Of a stretch of 64,000 nucleotides of DNA, positions 12,301 to 20,222 are shown in pieces (the stretch's first letter is position 1; each line of letters starts with the position of its first letter). Source of the stretch: Allolobophora icterica. Taxonomy: Eukaryota; Annelida; Clitellata; Crassiclitellata; Lumbricidae. Where the stretch lies: the NCBI GenBank assembly GCA_963556255.1, contig OY744614.1:32904469-32968468 (forward strand). The letters run 5' to 3'. Under the pieces are notes generated by a model. That model was given only the letters and a program-made list of their open reading frames with translations. It had not been told where the DNA came from and ran no database searches. The position numbers were made by a program, and so were the translations under genes.

Positions 12301-15300
12301 TTTTGTCATTACCATCCAGCGGTTGTTTTTCATCATTACCATCCGAATACATCAGATTTCTGCTATTTTCTCATGGCAGTCGCATCTTGCCATGGATGGT
12401 AATGACGCATTGCTAAGAGTGAATTACATGTATTTTTTTTGAATTATTTGATATAAAAATAAATTGCATGTAATTAGAATTTACTAGCAACTCTTAAAAT
12501 GTTGTTCAACTTGTATCTAATGCATATAACATAAAGTTTTAGCTAATGCTGCGCAGATTTTTTTCTGCAGCTAAAAATAATATTTCTTTTTTGAATAATT
12601 TCGAAAAATGTCTTAATTTCTTGACACCAGACTAATATTTTATGCAAAGGAAAGGCCTGTTGTATTCCTACTTAATGCTGGCATCTTCTACTTTTAGGAA
12701 ATTGCCATTTTATAAGCACCAGAGGAATATTTCAGGTTCCTGTGATTAAATATGATTACACGAAAAGGTCGGACTGTAATGAAAAATGAGGCGTTTTGAC
12801 TTTATAAATTCTGAAAAAAAGTAACTTATGATTACAAATATAGTGGATTTCTTTCAAATTAGTTAAATTTAACTATGTACATGACTAAAAAAACACTTAT
12901 AACCAATTTTGGGGGAAAAAAAATTTTTGTTTTTCGGAGACGGAATTTGTAACATTTCGGATAATGACCCATATATGCTGCCTCTTTGTCTTACAGACTG
13001 ATCTTCTGGAAATTGACCTGATTACGGCTTTTTTTTATGTGCCATCGGTTGATGCCTTGCACATTAGACACCGGCGCAATAGAAGTTACTAATTACAATT
13101 ACCACTTCTACCACTGCTAATACTGCTACTACAAAAGGGATTTGGATATTGACCTGATTATGGCTTGGTTTTTGTTCACCATCGGTTGATGCCTAGCACA
13201 TTAGACACCGGCGCAATAGAAGTTACTAATTACAATTACCACTTCTACCACTATTAATGCTGATACTACAAAAGGGATTTGGATATTGACCTGATTATGG
13301 CTCGGTTGATACCTTGCGCATTAGACACCGGCACAATAGAAGTTACTAATTATAAATACAGCTGAATTCACTGCTAACAACAAGTAACTGTATAAACAGC
13401 ATAAACTACAAATGGGTCAAAACTCCCTTGCAGGGAATAACACAGACCTCTAACTAAATATCAGCATATTATGCCCAGATGACAATGAATTAGTTAATAA
13501 TAAATTAAACAGAGATGATCAATTTCCTGATAATCAGTAATGAAAGTGACTACACACAGGCATCCATTGTTTATTCAGCAGTAGTTTCTGATTACGCAGT
13601 CCAGTTGAAAACAATAGCGCAACTATCGAGACAACCAACTCCTCAGATAACAACTGTCATCAAATTACTGGTAACAAAAGTGAAACCAAATGCACAATGC
13701 CGTACTCAATTACATATCCAACTTCTCAGTTATCACAAAACATAGCATTGTGAAAAGTTTAACTCAAATTCAATTCAGATTTGGTTACAATATCATCGTA
13801 TCTACAAAAGAAAATCTTCCTCAAAGAAGGAAGACATTTTGGCACCAGCAGAATAGTGCCATGCTTTCATCACCTCTTTGGGGTGCACGTAGTCTAGTGG
13901 TTAGAGTGCTGGACTGTCAACCGAGAGGTCACAGGTTCAAATCCCCACACCAGTCAGAAAATTTGTTTTGAGATTCCTGCTCCACCTGCATCCCCTAGTC
14001 AATTCAGCTATAATGAGTACACTGACCATACACTGTCGGTGGGAAGATGAGACGGTGAGGGAGAGGACTGGCTACCCACCCTCATATGCCACGGTTAAGA
14101 AAGCTGAAGTCACTAACACTTCACACCCATGGTTGCGTCTGAGGCTAGCTTAAGCGACTGCTCTTCTCTTCTTCATCACCTCTTCAGACTCCAAATGACG
14201 AAGACGAAAGTAATAATAATAATAATAATATCTTTTCTTTAATTAAGCACCTGCTAACCGCACTGCGCTGTACAACGAACATACATATAGTAGAAATGGC
14301 AGCCATGCAGGGCGCCTTACATACATGTATACATTAGAAGCACATGATAACAGTTTTACAGGAGTCGAATACAACTGTTTTTAATGGCAGCCACACAGGG
14401 CGCCAATCACGGCCTAACACTCACTTCACTACCGCCGCCACCTAGCGAGTAGAAGGCTGAGTAAACCTTATGGAGGGCTACAGGATTCGATCTTGGTACC
14501 TTCTGCACTTCACGCCAGTGTGTTATCCATTACACTACCTCAAAATGAATCAGGCTATAGTTCACCCTTTTGCAGGTTTATATATACTCTGGTCCCGTGT
14601 AACCCATTTTTCAAATGACCCTAACTGGGTCACTTGAAATGGGCTTTTGGCTGTGAAGTCATGCAACTGTAAAACTCTGGGTTTCTATTTGACAGAAACG
14701 TGACCATCATGTGCAAGTAGTATGGGCATAATACTTAGACTCCACTGCATCACTTTCCGACCAACTTCAGGCCACGTGTCAATCAGTTCACTTTTATATA
14801 TGAGATATTCGCAGAATCAAACATCACATGCTTCAAACTCTCTTGGTTTTGCTAGCTCTCGTAAAAGCCTGGATTTATAGCCAACTTATCTCCTGAAATT
14901 TCCTTTTCACCGGTCTCACTAACTAGGCAAGATCTGCAGAAGCAACAAATGGTTCAAAATTCCCTAGTTAATACTCATAAGAGTACATCCCCCAAATATC
15001 AACATTTTACACTTGGTTTCCGTTTCTCCTCCTCTCTATAGTCTTCTGGCAACCGGATATGCTCTGCGCCTCTGAGTAGCCCTCTTGAAGAGGGGCTACA
15101 TAAATGTCCTAATGAATGAATGAATGAATACTGTACATCTCACTGTATGCATCACTTGTGAATATGTCGGTGCCCTGTGCTCAGCCTTTAAGCAGAGCTT
15201 TTGAAGTTTTGAGCTTTTGATTACTGGACTCACTGGCGTAAACTTGTCCAAAACATGGGGGGGATTTGGTTATTCATTCTACACTTGTTGCATTGGGTGT

Positions 15301-15685
15301 ATAGTCCATCTCAATAATAGGGGGCACGTGCCCCGGCTGCCCCTTCCCCCCAGAGTCAACGCCTATGACTGGACTCACCATGATCAAATCGAGGGTCGTC
15401 GATCCAATCCTCCCTGGAATCTGGATGCACCAGATTGAGAAATTCCTTCACCATGACATAGAGCGGTTGCAGTCCTCTGTCGATGGGTCGCACCACCCGC
15501 TCATCAATCCTGGCTCCTCCACTCTCCTCCGACACCTGAGACTTGGGTGGGAGAGAAGTGGAGGTGGAATAGACCCACCATCGCTGGGTAGACGGAACAC
15601 CATCATCCGGGTACGTCGTCCTTTCCGTACTTACTACGATCTCAAGACCGACGACGAAGAAAATAGAAAATACTCCAAGGTACAT
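7647..15685 (-). CDS. Prominin-like (CD133 family) membrane glycoprotein, first three coding exons
   Basis: Three minus-strand exons join in phase. Exon 1 (15685-15379, 102 codons plus one base) starts MYLGVFSIFFVVGLEIVVST, a signal peptide, and ends ...DWIDDPRFDH at a strong donor, ATG|GTGAGT. Exon 2 (8741-8674; acceptor TTTTACAG, donor GTAAGTA) gives DATAGLTVIYESLSDWRF. Exon 3 (7852 to about 7647; acceptor CTTTTAG) gives YHIGFSICIVVGALFV, IVMPIVGLFFCCCRMRGRCG and a second hydrophobic segment, GVILIILTTLIAY. Prominins share this order: signal peptide, short ectodomain, a first transmembrane segment running into a cysteine-rich CxC cytoplasmic turn, then the next transmembrane segment. They sit in plasma-membrane protrusions and bind cholesterol. 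The exon 3 end is uncertain (GTACGT donor proposed at 7646-7641; the frame stops at 7613). Remaining loops and segments must lie left of the window or be lost. The large introns are full of repeats. Confidence 0.82.
7955..8165 (-). mobile_element. tRNA-derived SINE (family 1), 5'-truncated
   Basis: The reverse complement carries the SINE body: a GGGAAGATGAGA-like segment, a TGAAGTCGCCAACACTTC-like segment and CCTGCTCTTCTTTT. It matches the complete copy at 13877-14170 but lacks the tRNA head and is diverged. It lies in intron 2 of the prominin-like gene. Confidence 0.55.
8170..8665. other. Intron 2 sequence, nothing recognised
   Basis: Between the SINE and exon 2 of the prominin-like gene the sequence is AT-rich, and I see no exon, repeat family or motif in it. 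Confidence 0.4.
8975..9115 (-). mobile_element. tRNA-derived SINE (family 1) body fragment
   Basis: GAAGAAGAGCAGTCCTTTAA, GGCAGCCATGGGTATGAAGT, then GCATGAGGGCGGGTGGCCAG and CTTCCCACCGACAGG are the reverse complement of the SINE body seen at 14027-14165. The tRNA head is missing. Confidence 0.75.
9120..10660. other. Intronic AT-rich stretch with ATG microsatellite
   Basis: This part of prominin-like intron 1 holds an ATG/GATGAT simple repeat at about 9297-9352 and a G9 run near 9428. A short fragment near 10025-10090 resembles the tail of SINE family 2 (ATTCTTTATT then CCAGCTGCCAAACCGCAC). No exon was recognised. Confidence 0.45.
10665..10890 (-). mobile_element. tRNA-derived SINE (family 1), near complete
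   Basis: On the minus strand the head reads GGTCTAGTCTAGTGGTTAG (A box), then CTGGACTCTCAACCAAGGGA, then AGTTCAAATCCCTCC (B box). This is followed by the SINE body with TGAAGTGGCTAACACTTCAT and CCCATGGCTGCCTC. The internal order matches the copy at 13877-14170. Confidence 0.75.
10895..11340. other. Intronic sequence, nothing recognised
   Basis: No exon or repeat family could be supported here; the stretch is unremarkable AT-rich sequence in prominin-like intron 1. Confidence 0.4.
11347..12971. mobile_element. Non-autonomous DNA element with 17-bp terminal inverted repeats
   Basis: The left end TGGGTCATTATCCGAAA and the right end TTTCGGATAATGACCCA are perfect inverted repeats 1.6 kb apart. 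Each is flanked by TATA-type sequence, consistent with a TA or TATA target duplication. The interior is AT-rich with several scattered ATTACCATCC motifs (near 11763, 12155, 12308, 12335 and inverted near 12393) and no transposase frame. A LINE 3' tail (GCGCCTCTGAGTAG ... GGGGCGCTATATAAATG plus an A-rich tail, 11668-11745) is nested inside. Confidence 0.75.
12990..13370 (+). repeat. Tandem repeat of about 136 bp, nearly three copies
   Basis: The motif ATTGACCTGATTA(C/T)GGCT recurs at 13012, 13148 and 13285. Each copy is followed by ATCGGTTGATGCC, TTAGACACCGGCGCAATAGA and AGTTACTAATTA. The third copy is shortened. The same segment occurs singly and inverted at 3545-3645. Confidence 0.85.
13372..13875. 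other. Intronic sequence, nothing recognised
   Basis: AT-rich DNA inside prominin-like intron 1. The short open frames in it have no recognisable domain and no splice-site support. Confidence 0.4.
13877..14170 (+). mobile_element. tRNA-Asp-like SINE (family 1), complete copy
   Basis: The 5' end is tRNA-like. The A box is TAGTCTAGTGGTTAGAG, the anticodon-loop region is CTGTCAA (anticodon GTC if folded as tRNA-Asp), and the B box is GGTTCAAATCC. A non-tRNA body follows, with GGTGGGAAGATGAGACGGTG, CATATGCCACGGTTAAGAA and CACCCATGG. It ends in GACTGCTCTTCTCTTC near an AAT-type simple repeat. Multiple copies with the same body elsewhere in the window show it is a SINE rather than a functional tRNA gene. 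Confidence 0.85.
14215..14545 (-). mobile_element. tRNA-derived SINE (family 2) with ATT tail
   Basis: On the minus strand a tRNA-like head is visible: GGTAGTGTAATGGATAACAC (A box) and AAGATCGAATCCTG (B box). A body follows with GGCGCCCTG(T/C)(G/A)TGGCTGCC and CAGTGCGGTTAGCAGGTGC, and a tail of ATTATT repeats at 14215-14230. Body pieces recur at 31076-31150 and about 38635-38660. Confidence 0.7.
15040..15130 (+). mobile_element. LINE 3' tail with hairpin and TGAA repeats
   Basis: GCGCCTCTGAGTAG, CCCTCTTGAAGAGGGG and CTACATAAATGTCC are followed by (AATG)n. The stem GCGCCTC/GAGGGGC and the internal CCTCTTGAAGAGG are self-complementary. The same tail occurs at 11668-11745, 54376-54425 and 60340-60425, always ending in a short A-rich or TGAA-type repeat. 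Confidence 0.75.
15231..15367. mobile_element. hAT-type MITE next to the prominin-like exon 1 donor
   Basis: The element begins CACTGGCGTAAACTTG and ends GTCAACGCCTATG. It is flanked by a perfect 8-bp duplication, ACTGGACT, at 15223-15230 and 15368-15375. It is 137 bp, has a G-rich left and C-rich right subterminal region, and encodes nothing. The right target-duplication copy lies 4-11 nt inside the intron that begins at 15378 on the minus strand. Confidence 0.88.
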
Positions 15686-15689
15686 TTTC

Positions 15690-16400
15690 GATTGTGTCGT
15701 AAACCGAAAACACGCAGAATAGATATCAATGGCGTTTCATGATCTGTCCAGTATAATCTTCAGAGCATGAATACGATTTTCCAACGTGAACTATCCACGG
15801 AAACGCAAACTCGGAACACCTCCTATAGGCCTGTCATTTATACAGGCACACACCATATGGCCATCAAACACTATTATTCATTGTAATCGCTTAATCTACT
15901 GCGGCACAAGCCAGATCCTAACCGTATAGGATGTGAAACCGAATACCAGGCCAATTACGGGCTTCTTACATGACGTGCGCCTTCGCGTCATTGCCTAATT
16001 AGAGAAAATTAGTTAAAACAACGAACACCTTCGTATACATCCCGAATCTGACTGACTTTTGCTTTACACGGGTAAACGGCACTAATTGCACAGCATAGCT
16101 TCTGACAAAGCGCTGCCATTGCTATTCCGCAGTACCTTAGCCAGGCTTACTACACTGCGTGCGGTTTATCAGCGTTTATTTGCCTAAGAGTACATCCTGA
16201 ACATGCTACCAACGCCGAATATGACGCAGCCTGTGCTTGTTTTGGCGCGCCAGTGACGTTAGCGCCATCAAGTGAGACGTGAATAAAATAAAATCGGTTC
16301 CATCCAGTGCAGTAACTTCTATGACCAGATCTGATCAGTGGTGTCGATCCTCCCAACGCAATGTTGCATTCGCCAGCACGCAAAAGCGCTCGTGAATAGG
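15690..16400. other. Upstream region of the prominin-like gene
   Basis: This is immediately 5' of the proposed start codon on the minus strand and must contain its 5' UTR or promoter unless a further non-coding exon lies upstream. No TATA box or clear initiator could be singled out. The open frames at 16150-16530 have no recognisable domain. Confidence 0.35.
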
Positions 16401-16415
16401 CTGGTGCCCTGCGCT

Positions 16416-16614
16416 CAGAGGCGTAACTTTGGTCTAAAAAGTGGTGGTACCAATTTCTTACATAGACTAAGCAAGGCTGAGACTGCGATCTCTGGGAAGG
16501 CACGTACAATAAAAAAATATTGATTGGCATTGTTCAAAAAGTGGGGGCACTGTACCCCCAGTCCAAAAAGTGGGGATGCGGGTACCCCTCGTACCCTCAC
16601 ATATTACGCCTGTG
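16416..16614. mobile_element. hAT-type MITE inserted in a LINE tail
   Basis: The element begins CAGAGGCGTAACTTTGG and ends ATTACGCCTGTG. It is flanked by the perfect 8-bp duplication CCTGCGCT (16408-16415 and 16615-16622). Removing it restores the LINE tail reading GGTGCCCTGCGCTTGGCC... . A close relative lies at 30052-30241. Confidence 0.88.
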
Positions 16615-16882
16615 CCTGCGCTTGGCCTTCGAGTGGCGCTTTAGAAGTTTGGAGATAATTACGACTATGATTAATTAGGACCTACATAAATTATGTACAG
16701 GCGGATTCAGACGTTCGATCAGGGATCGTGCTCGACACCAAATAATGAAGCCACCTGATTAGCCTATAGGCCTATTGGATTATTTGAGGTATACGCCTAA
16801 AGCTGCACTGGCTCCCCTCATCGAGGAGAGAATAAAATTCAAGTTTCGTTTTCTGAGGAAGCTGGGTATCGTTGGTCAGCAC

Positions 16883-17236
16883 CACTGGCGTAAACTTGTC
16901 CAAAATATTGAGGGGGGTTGGGTTATTCATTCTACACTTAATTGTTGCCTTGGGTGTACAGTTCATCTCAATTATTGGGGGGAGGCACGTGCCCCGGCTA
17001 CCCCTCCCCCCAGCAGTGCCGTCTTAACGTCTTATAAATAATCATATAAGATAAGATAAGATTGTAGGCCCTGGGCAAAGCAATGCATTGCATTGTCGTG
17101 CTTGAAGGTCATCTCACACATTAATTTGTTTGGGTCTGTTTAATTTGGGGCCCCTAGAATCGTGGGGCCTTGGCGACTGCTCAACGTGCCCATGCCTTAA
17201 GACGGCACTCCCCCCCCCCCAGAGTCTACGCCTATG
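16883..17236. mobile_element. hAT-type MITE carrying a second nested element
   Basis: Ends CACTGGCGTAAACTTG and AGTCTACGCCTATG match the element at 15231-15367. The flanking 8-mers are GTCAGCAC and GTCAGCAT (7 of 8 identical). The element is longer than its relative because another inverted-repeat element lies inside its C-rich half. Confidence 0.82.
17014..17210. mobile_element. Nested short inverted-repeat element
   Basis: The ends CAGTGCCGTCTTAA and TTAAGACGGCACT are inverted repeats enclosing about 200 bp with ATAAGATAAGAT and GGGGCCCC patches. It lies in the C-tract of the outer MITE, so the target duplication cannot be resolved from the C runs. Confidence 0.7.
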
Positions 17237-17454
17237 GTCAGCATCATCATCAGCGCAGCGATCGAGCTTCTTCCAGGTGGTTTAATTACTAGTTGATTCT
17301 CAGTGCAAATGCCAGTTAAGACTTAACTAGCAGTGCCATAGACTGACCTGTATTGGTTATTGATGTAATTCATGTAAAAGCTTCTAGTTTGTGTTTTTTA
17401 CATTGGACTACGAAAAAGTACGTTTAGCTCTATTTTCATCAAACTAGAAAGTAG

Positions 17455-17725
17455 AAACTGTCATGGATGAGCGATGATGAAAATATAGCTCAAACCATAG
17501 AAGCTGGATGAGCGATGATGAAAATATAGCTAAAACCATAGAAGCTGGATGAGCGATGATGAAAATATAGCTCAAACTAGAAGCTGGATGAGCGATGATG
17601 AAAATATAGGCCTAGGCCTATAGCTCAAACTATAGAAGCTGGATGAGCGATGATGAAAGTGTAGCTCAAACTAGAAGCTGGAAGATCGATGAAAATAGAC
17701 CTCGTATACAAGCTGGATTCTCGAT
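17455..17725 (+). repeat. Minisatellite: 'AGAAGCTGGATGAGCGATGATGAAAATATAG' type
   Basis: About six units of 40-50 bp share GCTGGATGAGCGATGATGAA and ATATAGCTCAAACTAGAA. The same core recurs in other contexts at 18690-18895 (inverted), 22080-22312, 31513-31745 and within the foldback elements near 36.4, 37.8 and 42.2-42.8 kb. Confidence 0.85.
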
Positions 17726-17742
17726 GAAACATAGGTGAAACT

Positions 17743-17950
17743 CACTGGCGGCGATTTTGTTTGACAGGTGGGGGGGGGGGAATTTAGAACTTAAAAAGAG
17801 TTTTGAACTGATCTGGTCAAAAAAATTTCGCGCGAAACTTTTGACTTTTTTGGCGTTTCTTCAAAATGTGAGGGACAGATGTATGGTGTGTTCCCGCACT
17901 CCTAAAGGTGGGGGTCTTGTCCCCCTCGACCCCCGGGATCGCCGCCCTTG
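17743..17950. mobile_element. hAT-type MITE, CACTGGCGGCGAT ends
   Basis: The element begins CACTGGCGGCGATTTTG and ends GATCGCCGCCCTTG. It is flanked by a perfect 8-bp duplication GTGAAACT (17735-17742 and 17951-17958). It is 208 bp with a G11 run and no coding capacity, and it is inserted in the minisatellite. Confidence 0.88.
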
Positions 17951-18149
17951 GTGAAACTAGAAGCTGGAAGATCGTGAACCTTTTGTCCGTGAACCATTTG
18001 TCGTGAACCATTTGTCCATGAACCATTTGCCGTGACACTAACCACGGCAATATAAACTGGACTTAACATAACATAACAAGGTTTTAAGTGGCTCAGAAGA
18101 CTTTCATCTGTGTCAGAGCCACTCTAGTAACTTATACTTACGTAACTTA

Positions 18150-19174
18150 TACAACATTAAGCGAACTATTCTTAGGCAACAGGCGTATCTGCGATGGGAG
18201 TTGATTCCAGATGGAGGGGCCGACCAGAGAGAAAGCACGACGCTGCCTAGTTGCGGTGATAGAACGAGAAACCAAGAGCTCAGCCGCAGATGAAGAGCGA
18301 AGGGCTCGGCGGCCAGTCACAAGAGAGACTCACGTAAGTAAACCGGGGCACAGCCAAGAAGGCATTGCCAGATCAACACAGCTATTCTCTAGTTGATGCG
18401 TTGCGAGATGGGAAGCCAGTGTAGTGTGTCACGTAGAGGCTGAAACAGAGGGACGATTAGGAAGGTGACCAATGAGAGGCGCAGCAGATCGAAGAAGTAC
18501 CAAGTACCAATCAAGACGAGCGGTCAGGGAAAGTGGCAGGCCCACCAGAATCGAGCAGCAATGGTCAAGTCGACCGGTGACAATTCGCGTCTACAGACGT
18601 CTACAACACTTCGTCTACAGACATTTGGCCGACCGACATTTCGCCCACTATGACGTTTCGTGTACTGACGAATTGTCGTGGAACCTCGTTCTTCCACCTT
18701 CTAGTTTTAGCTCATTTTCATCGCTCCAGCTTCTAGTTTGAACTATATTTTCATCGTTCTTCCAGCTTCTAGTTTAAGTTTTAATATGACACGTTTTCAT
18801 CGCTCATCCAGCTTCTAGTTTGACCTCTTTTTTCATCGTTCTTCCACCTTCTAGTTTTACTTCATTTTCATCGCTCTTCCAGCTTCTAGTTGAAGTTTTA
18901 GACGAAACGTCATAGTTGGCGAAAAGTCGGTCGGCCAAATGTCTGTAGACGAAGTGTCGTAGACGAAAAGTCTGTAGACGAATTGTCGTGATACCGTCAC
19001 AACTGCATGGATAAGGTTAGCTGCAGAATCATGAGATAAGGAGCGAGAGATAACCCGCAGCTGATAGCAGCAGCTCTGAGCAAGCTGATTTATATGATGG
19101 GAGAAACAGAGTTCATTATCAAGAATAATTCCCGAATCTCGGACCGAATATATATAATTGGAATAAAAATCCAC
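18150..19174 (-). pseudogene. LINE reverse transcriptase C-terminus, split by an insertion
   Basis: The upstream part (19174-19006) encodes VRDSGIILDNELCFSHHINQ and SCCYQLRVISRSLSHDSAAN followed by LIHAVVT, a standard LINE block after the catalytic motif. The next block, TGRLDHCCSILVGLP, resumes at about 18577, and further down come WLCPGLL-, ALRSSSAAELLVSRS- and AFSLVGPSIWNQLPS-type C-terminal motifs to about 18150. Internal stops show it is dead. The gap is occupied exactly by the foldback element at 18578-19005. Confidence 0.8.
18578..19005. mobile_element. Foldback element with about 95-bp inverted ends and minisatellite core
   Basis: Left and right ends are near-identical inverted copies containing GACAATTCG(C)GTCTACAGAC, ACACTTCGTCTACAGACATT, TGGCCGACCGAC and CTATGACGTTTCGT. 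The centre is an inverted run of the CTTCTAGTTT...TTTTCATCG minisatellite. It interrupts the LINE between LIHAVVT and TGRLDHCC. The target duplication is not clear. Confidence 0.8.
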
Positions 19175-19714
19175 AGCAGTATGAAAATTAACCTGTATCT
19201 ACTAACCTACATAATTATGCTAAATCGTTGCGAGCTCCCAGGTGCAGATATGATCAAGCAAGGTCTCATAACTTTGTCACTTCCTCTGGAACCGCAGAAT
19301 GATGCCTGAGAAGCTTAGCGAAAAAGTGGATATATACTGTCTGTAGTTTAAAGTCAAACTCTGTTTTTAGGAAATCAATGTTTTCCCCGAGAGGGCTGGA
19401 CTATCTCATGAAGCGCTTGTGGGAAATCTGTAATCGATGGGAGCTAAGCTCCTGTAAAGAGGCGCATTTAAAAACTCGCTGGCATTGTAGCCAGGTGAAA
19501 CAAGAATTAAGTCTTCGTGTTAAAGATATTTGGTAATTCCCAATATCCCATCCTCAGTCGAACCTCCACTGGCTTCAAAAGTGCTTTCATGCTTCTCTAC
19601 TTAGTTGTCCCTTTAGTGCCAAAAGAACAGTGCCGAAGAAGCACAGAACTTGGCACATATACAAGAGACTACATGCCAAATTACAATTTAAATTGATGCT
19701 TTAATCATGTGTGG

Positions 19715-19724
19715 TATATAAAGG
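19715..19724 (+). promoter_or_regulatory. TATATAAAGG box conserved downstream of ZF genes
   Basis: TATATAAAGG occurs at the same place in the 3' flank of ZF-A (here), ZF-B (22749-22758), ZF-C (32156-32165) and ZF-D (37757-37766); ZF-E has TATATAAAAGG near 44397. It reads as a TATA box on the strand opposite the zinc-finger genes. Conservation may simply reflect recent duplication, so promoter activity is only a possibility. Confidence 0.25.
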
Positions 19725-20025
19725 GCAAAGTCCACAACATAAATTATACACTTTTTTGTACAAACAAAATTTGTACAATGTTTAGCATATAATACACAAC
19801 ATGTAATGTTCATTTGTACAACATGTAGCAGAACCTTCTTAAAGCCACTTCCAAAACCAGACCGTGGCCTGATTAAATGGCATTATAGAGTTTAGACTAA
19901 ATACACGAAGAACAACAATTTTTCATAGATGGATTATGTGTTATAATCCTGAACATTTCACTGGCTGGCTCTCAAACACTTCATCACTTCCTGATGTGAG
20001 ATTACTGCAAGGTTGACATGCCCAG

Positions 20026-20031
20026 TTTATT
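20026..20031 (-). terminator. Conserved AATAAA poly(A) signal, ZF-A
   Basis: TTTATT on the plus strand is AATAAA on the coding strand, about 720 nt past the ZF-A stop. The surrounding GCCCAGTTTATTACTGTAAC is conserved at ZF-B (23060-23065) and ZF-C (32466-32471) and partly at ZF-D (38414-38419). In ZF-E it has become TTTGTC. If used, the 60-bp array lies in the 3' UTR. Confidence 0.5.
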
Positions 20032-20222
20032 ACTGTAACAACATCAAAGTGAAGAATTTTGTAGCGAACTTAGGAACACCAAATGGAGGATGGTTGTCAG
20101 AGGTATTCCGAAAAACTCTAAACCTACGGTAGATGAAAAGGTAATCCTGACTCCAAGATGTACAAGCACACAAAAAGCTAAACTGACTGTTACAGACATG
20201 ACGTCGACTAAGAGCAGCAACG

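Noticed and set aside
13880..13952. Functional tRNA-Asp gene
   Set aside because: A and B boxes are present, but the acceptor and anticodon stems are imperfect and the same head plus body occurs in several SINE copies.
15365..15742. Plus-strand 125-codon frame opposite prominin-like exon 1
   Set aside because: It is the shadow of exon 1, which has a signal peptide, a splice donor and phase-matched downstream exons on the minus strand.
18472..18741. Arg-rich plus-strand frames
   Set aside because: They overlap the antisense of the broken LINE and the foldback ends, with no domain.
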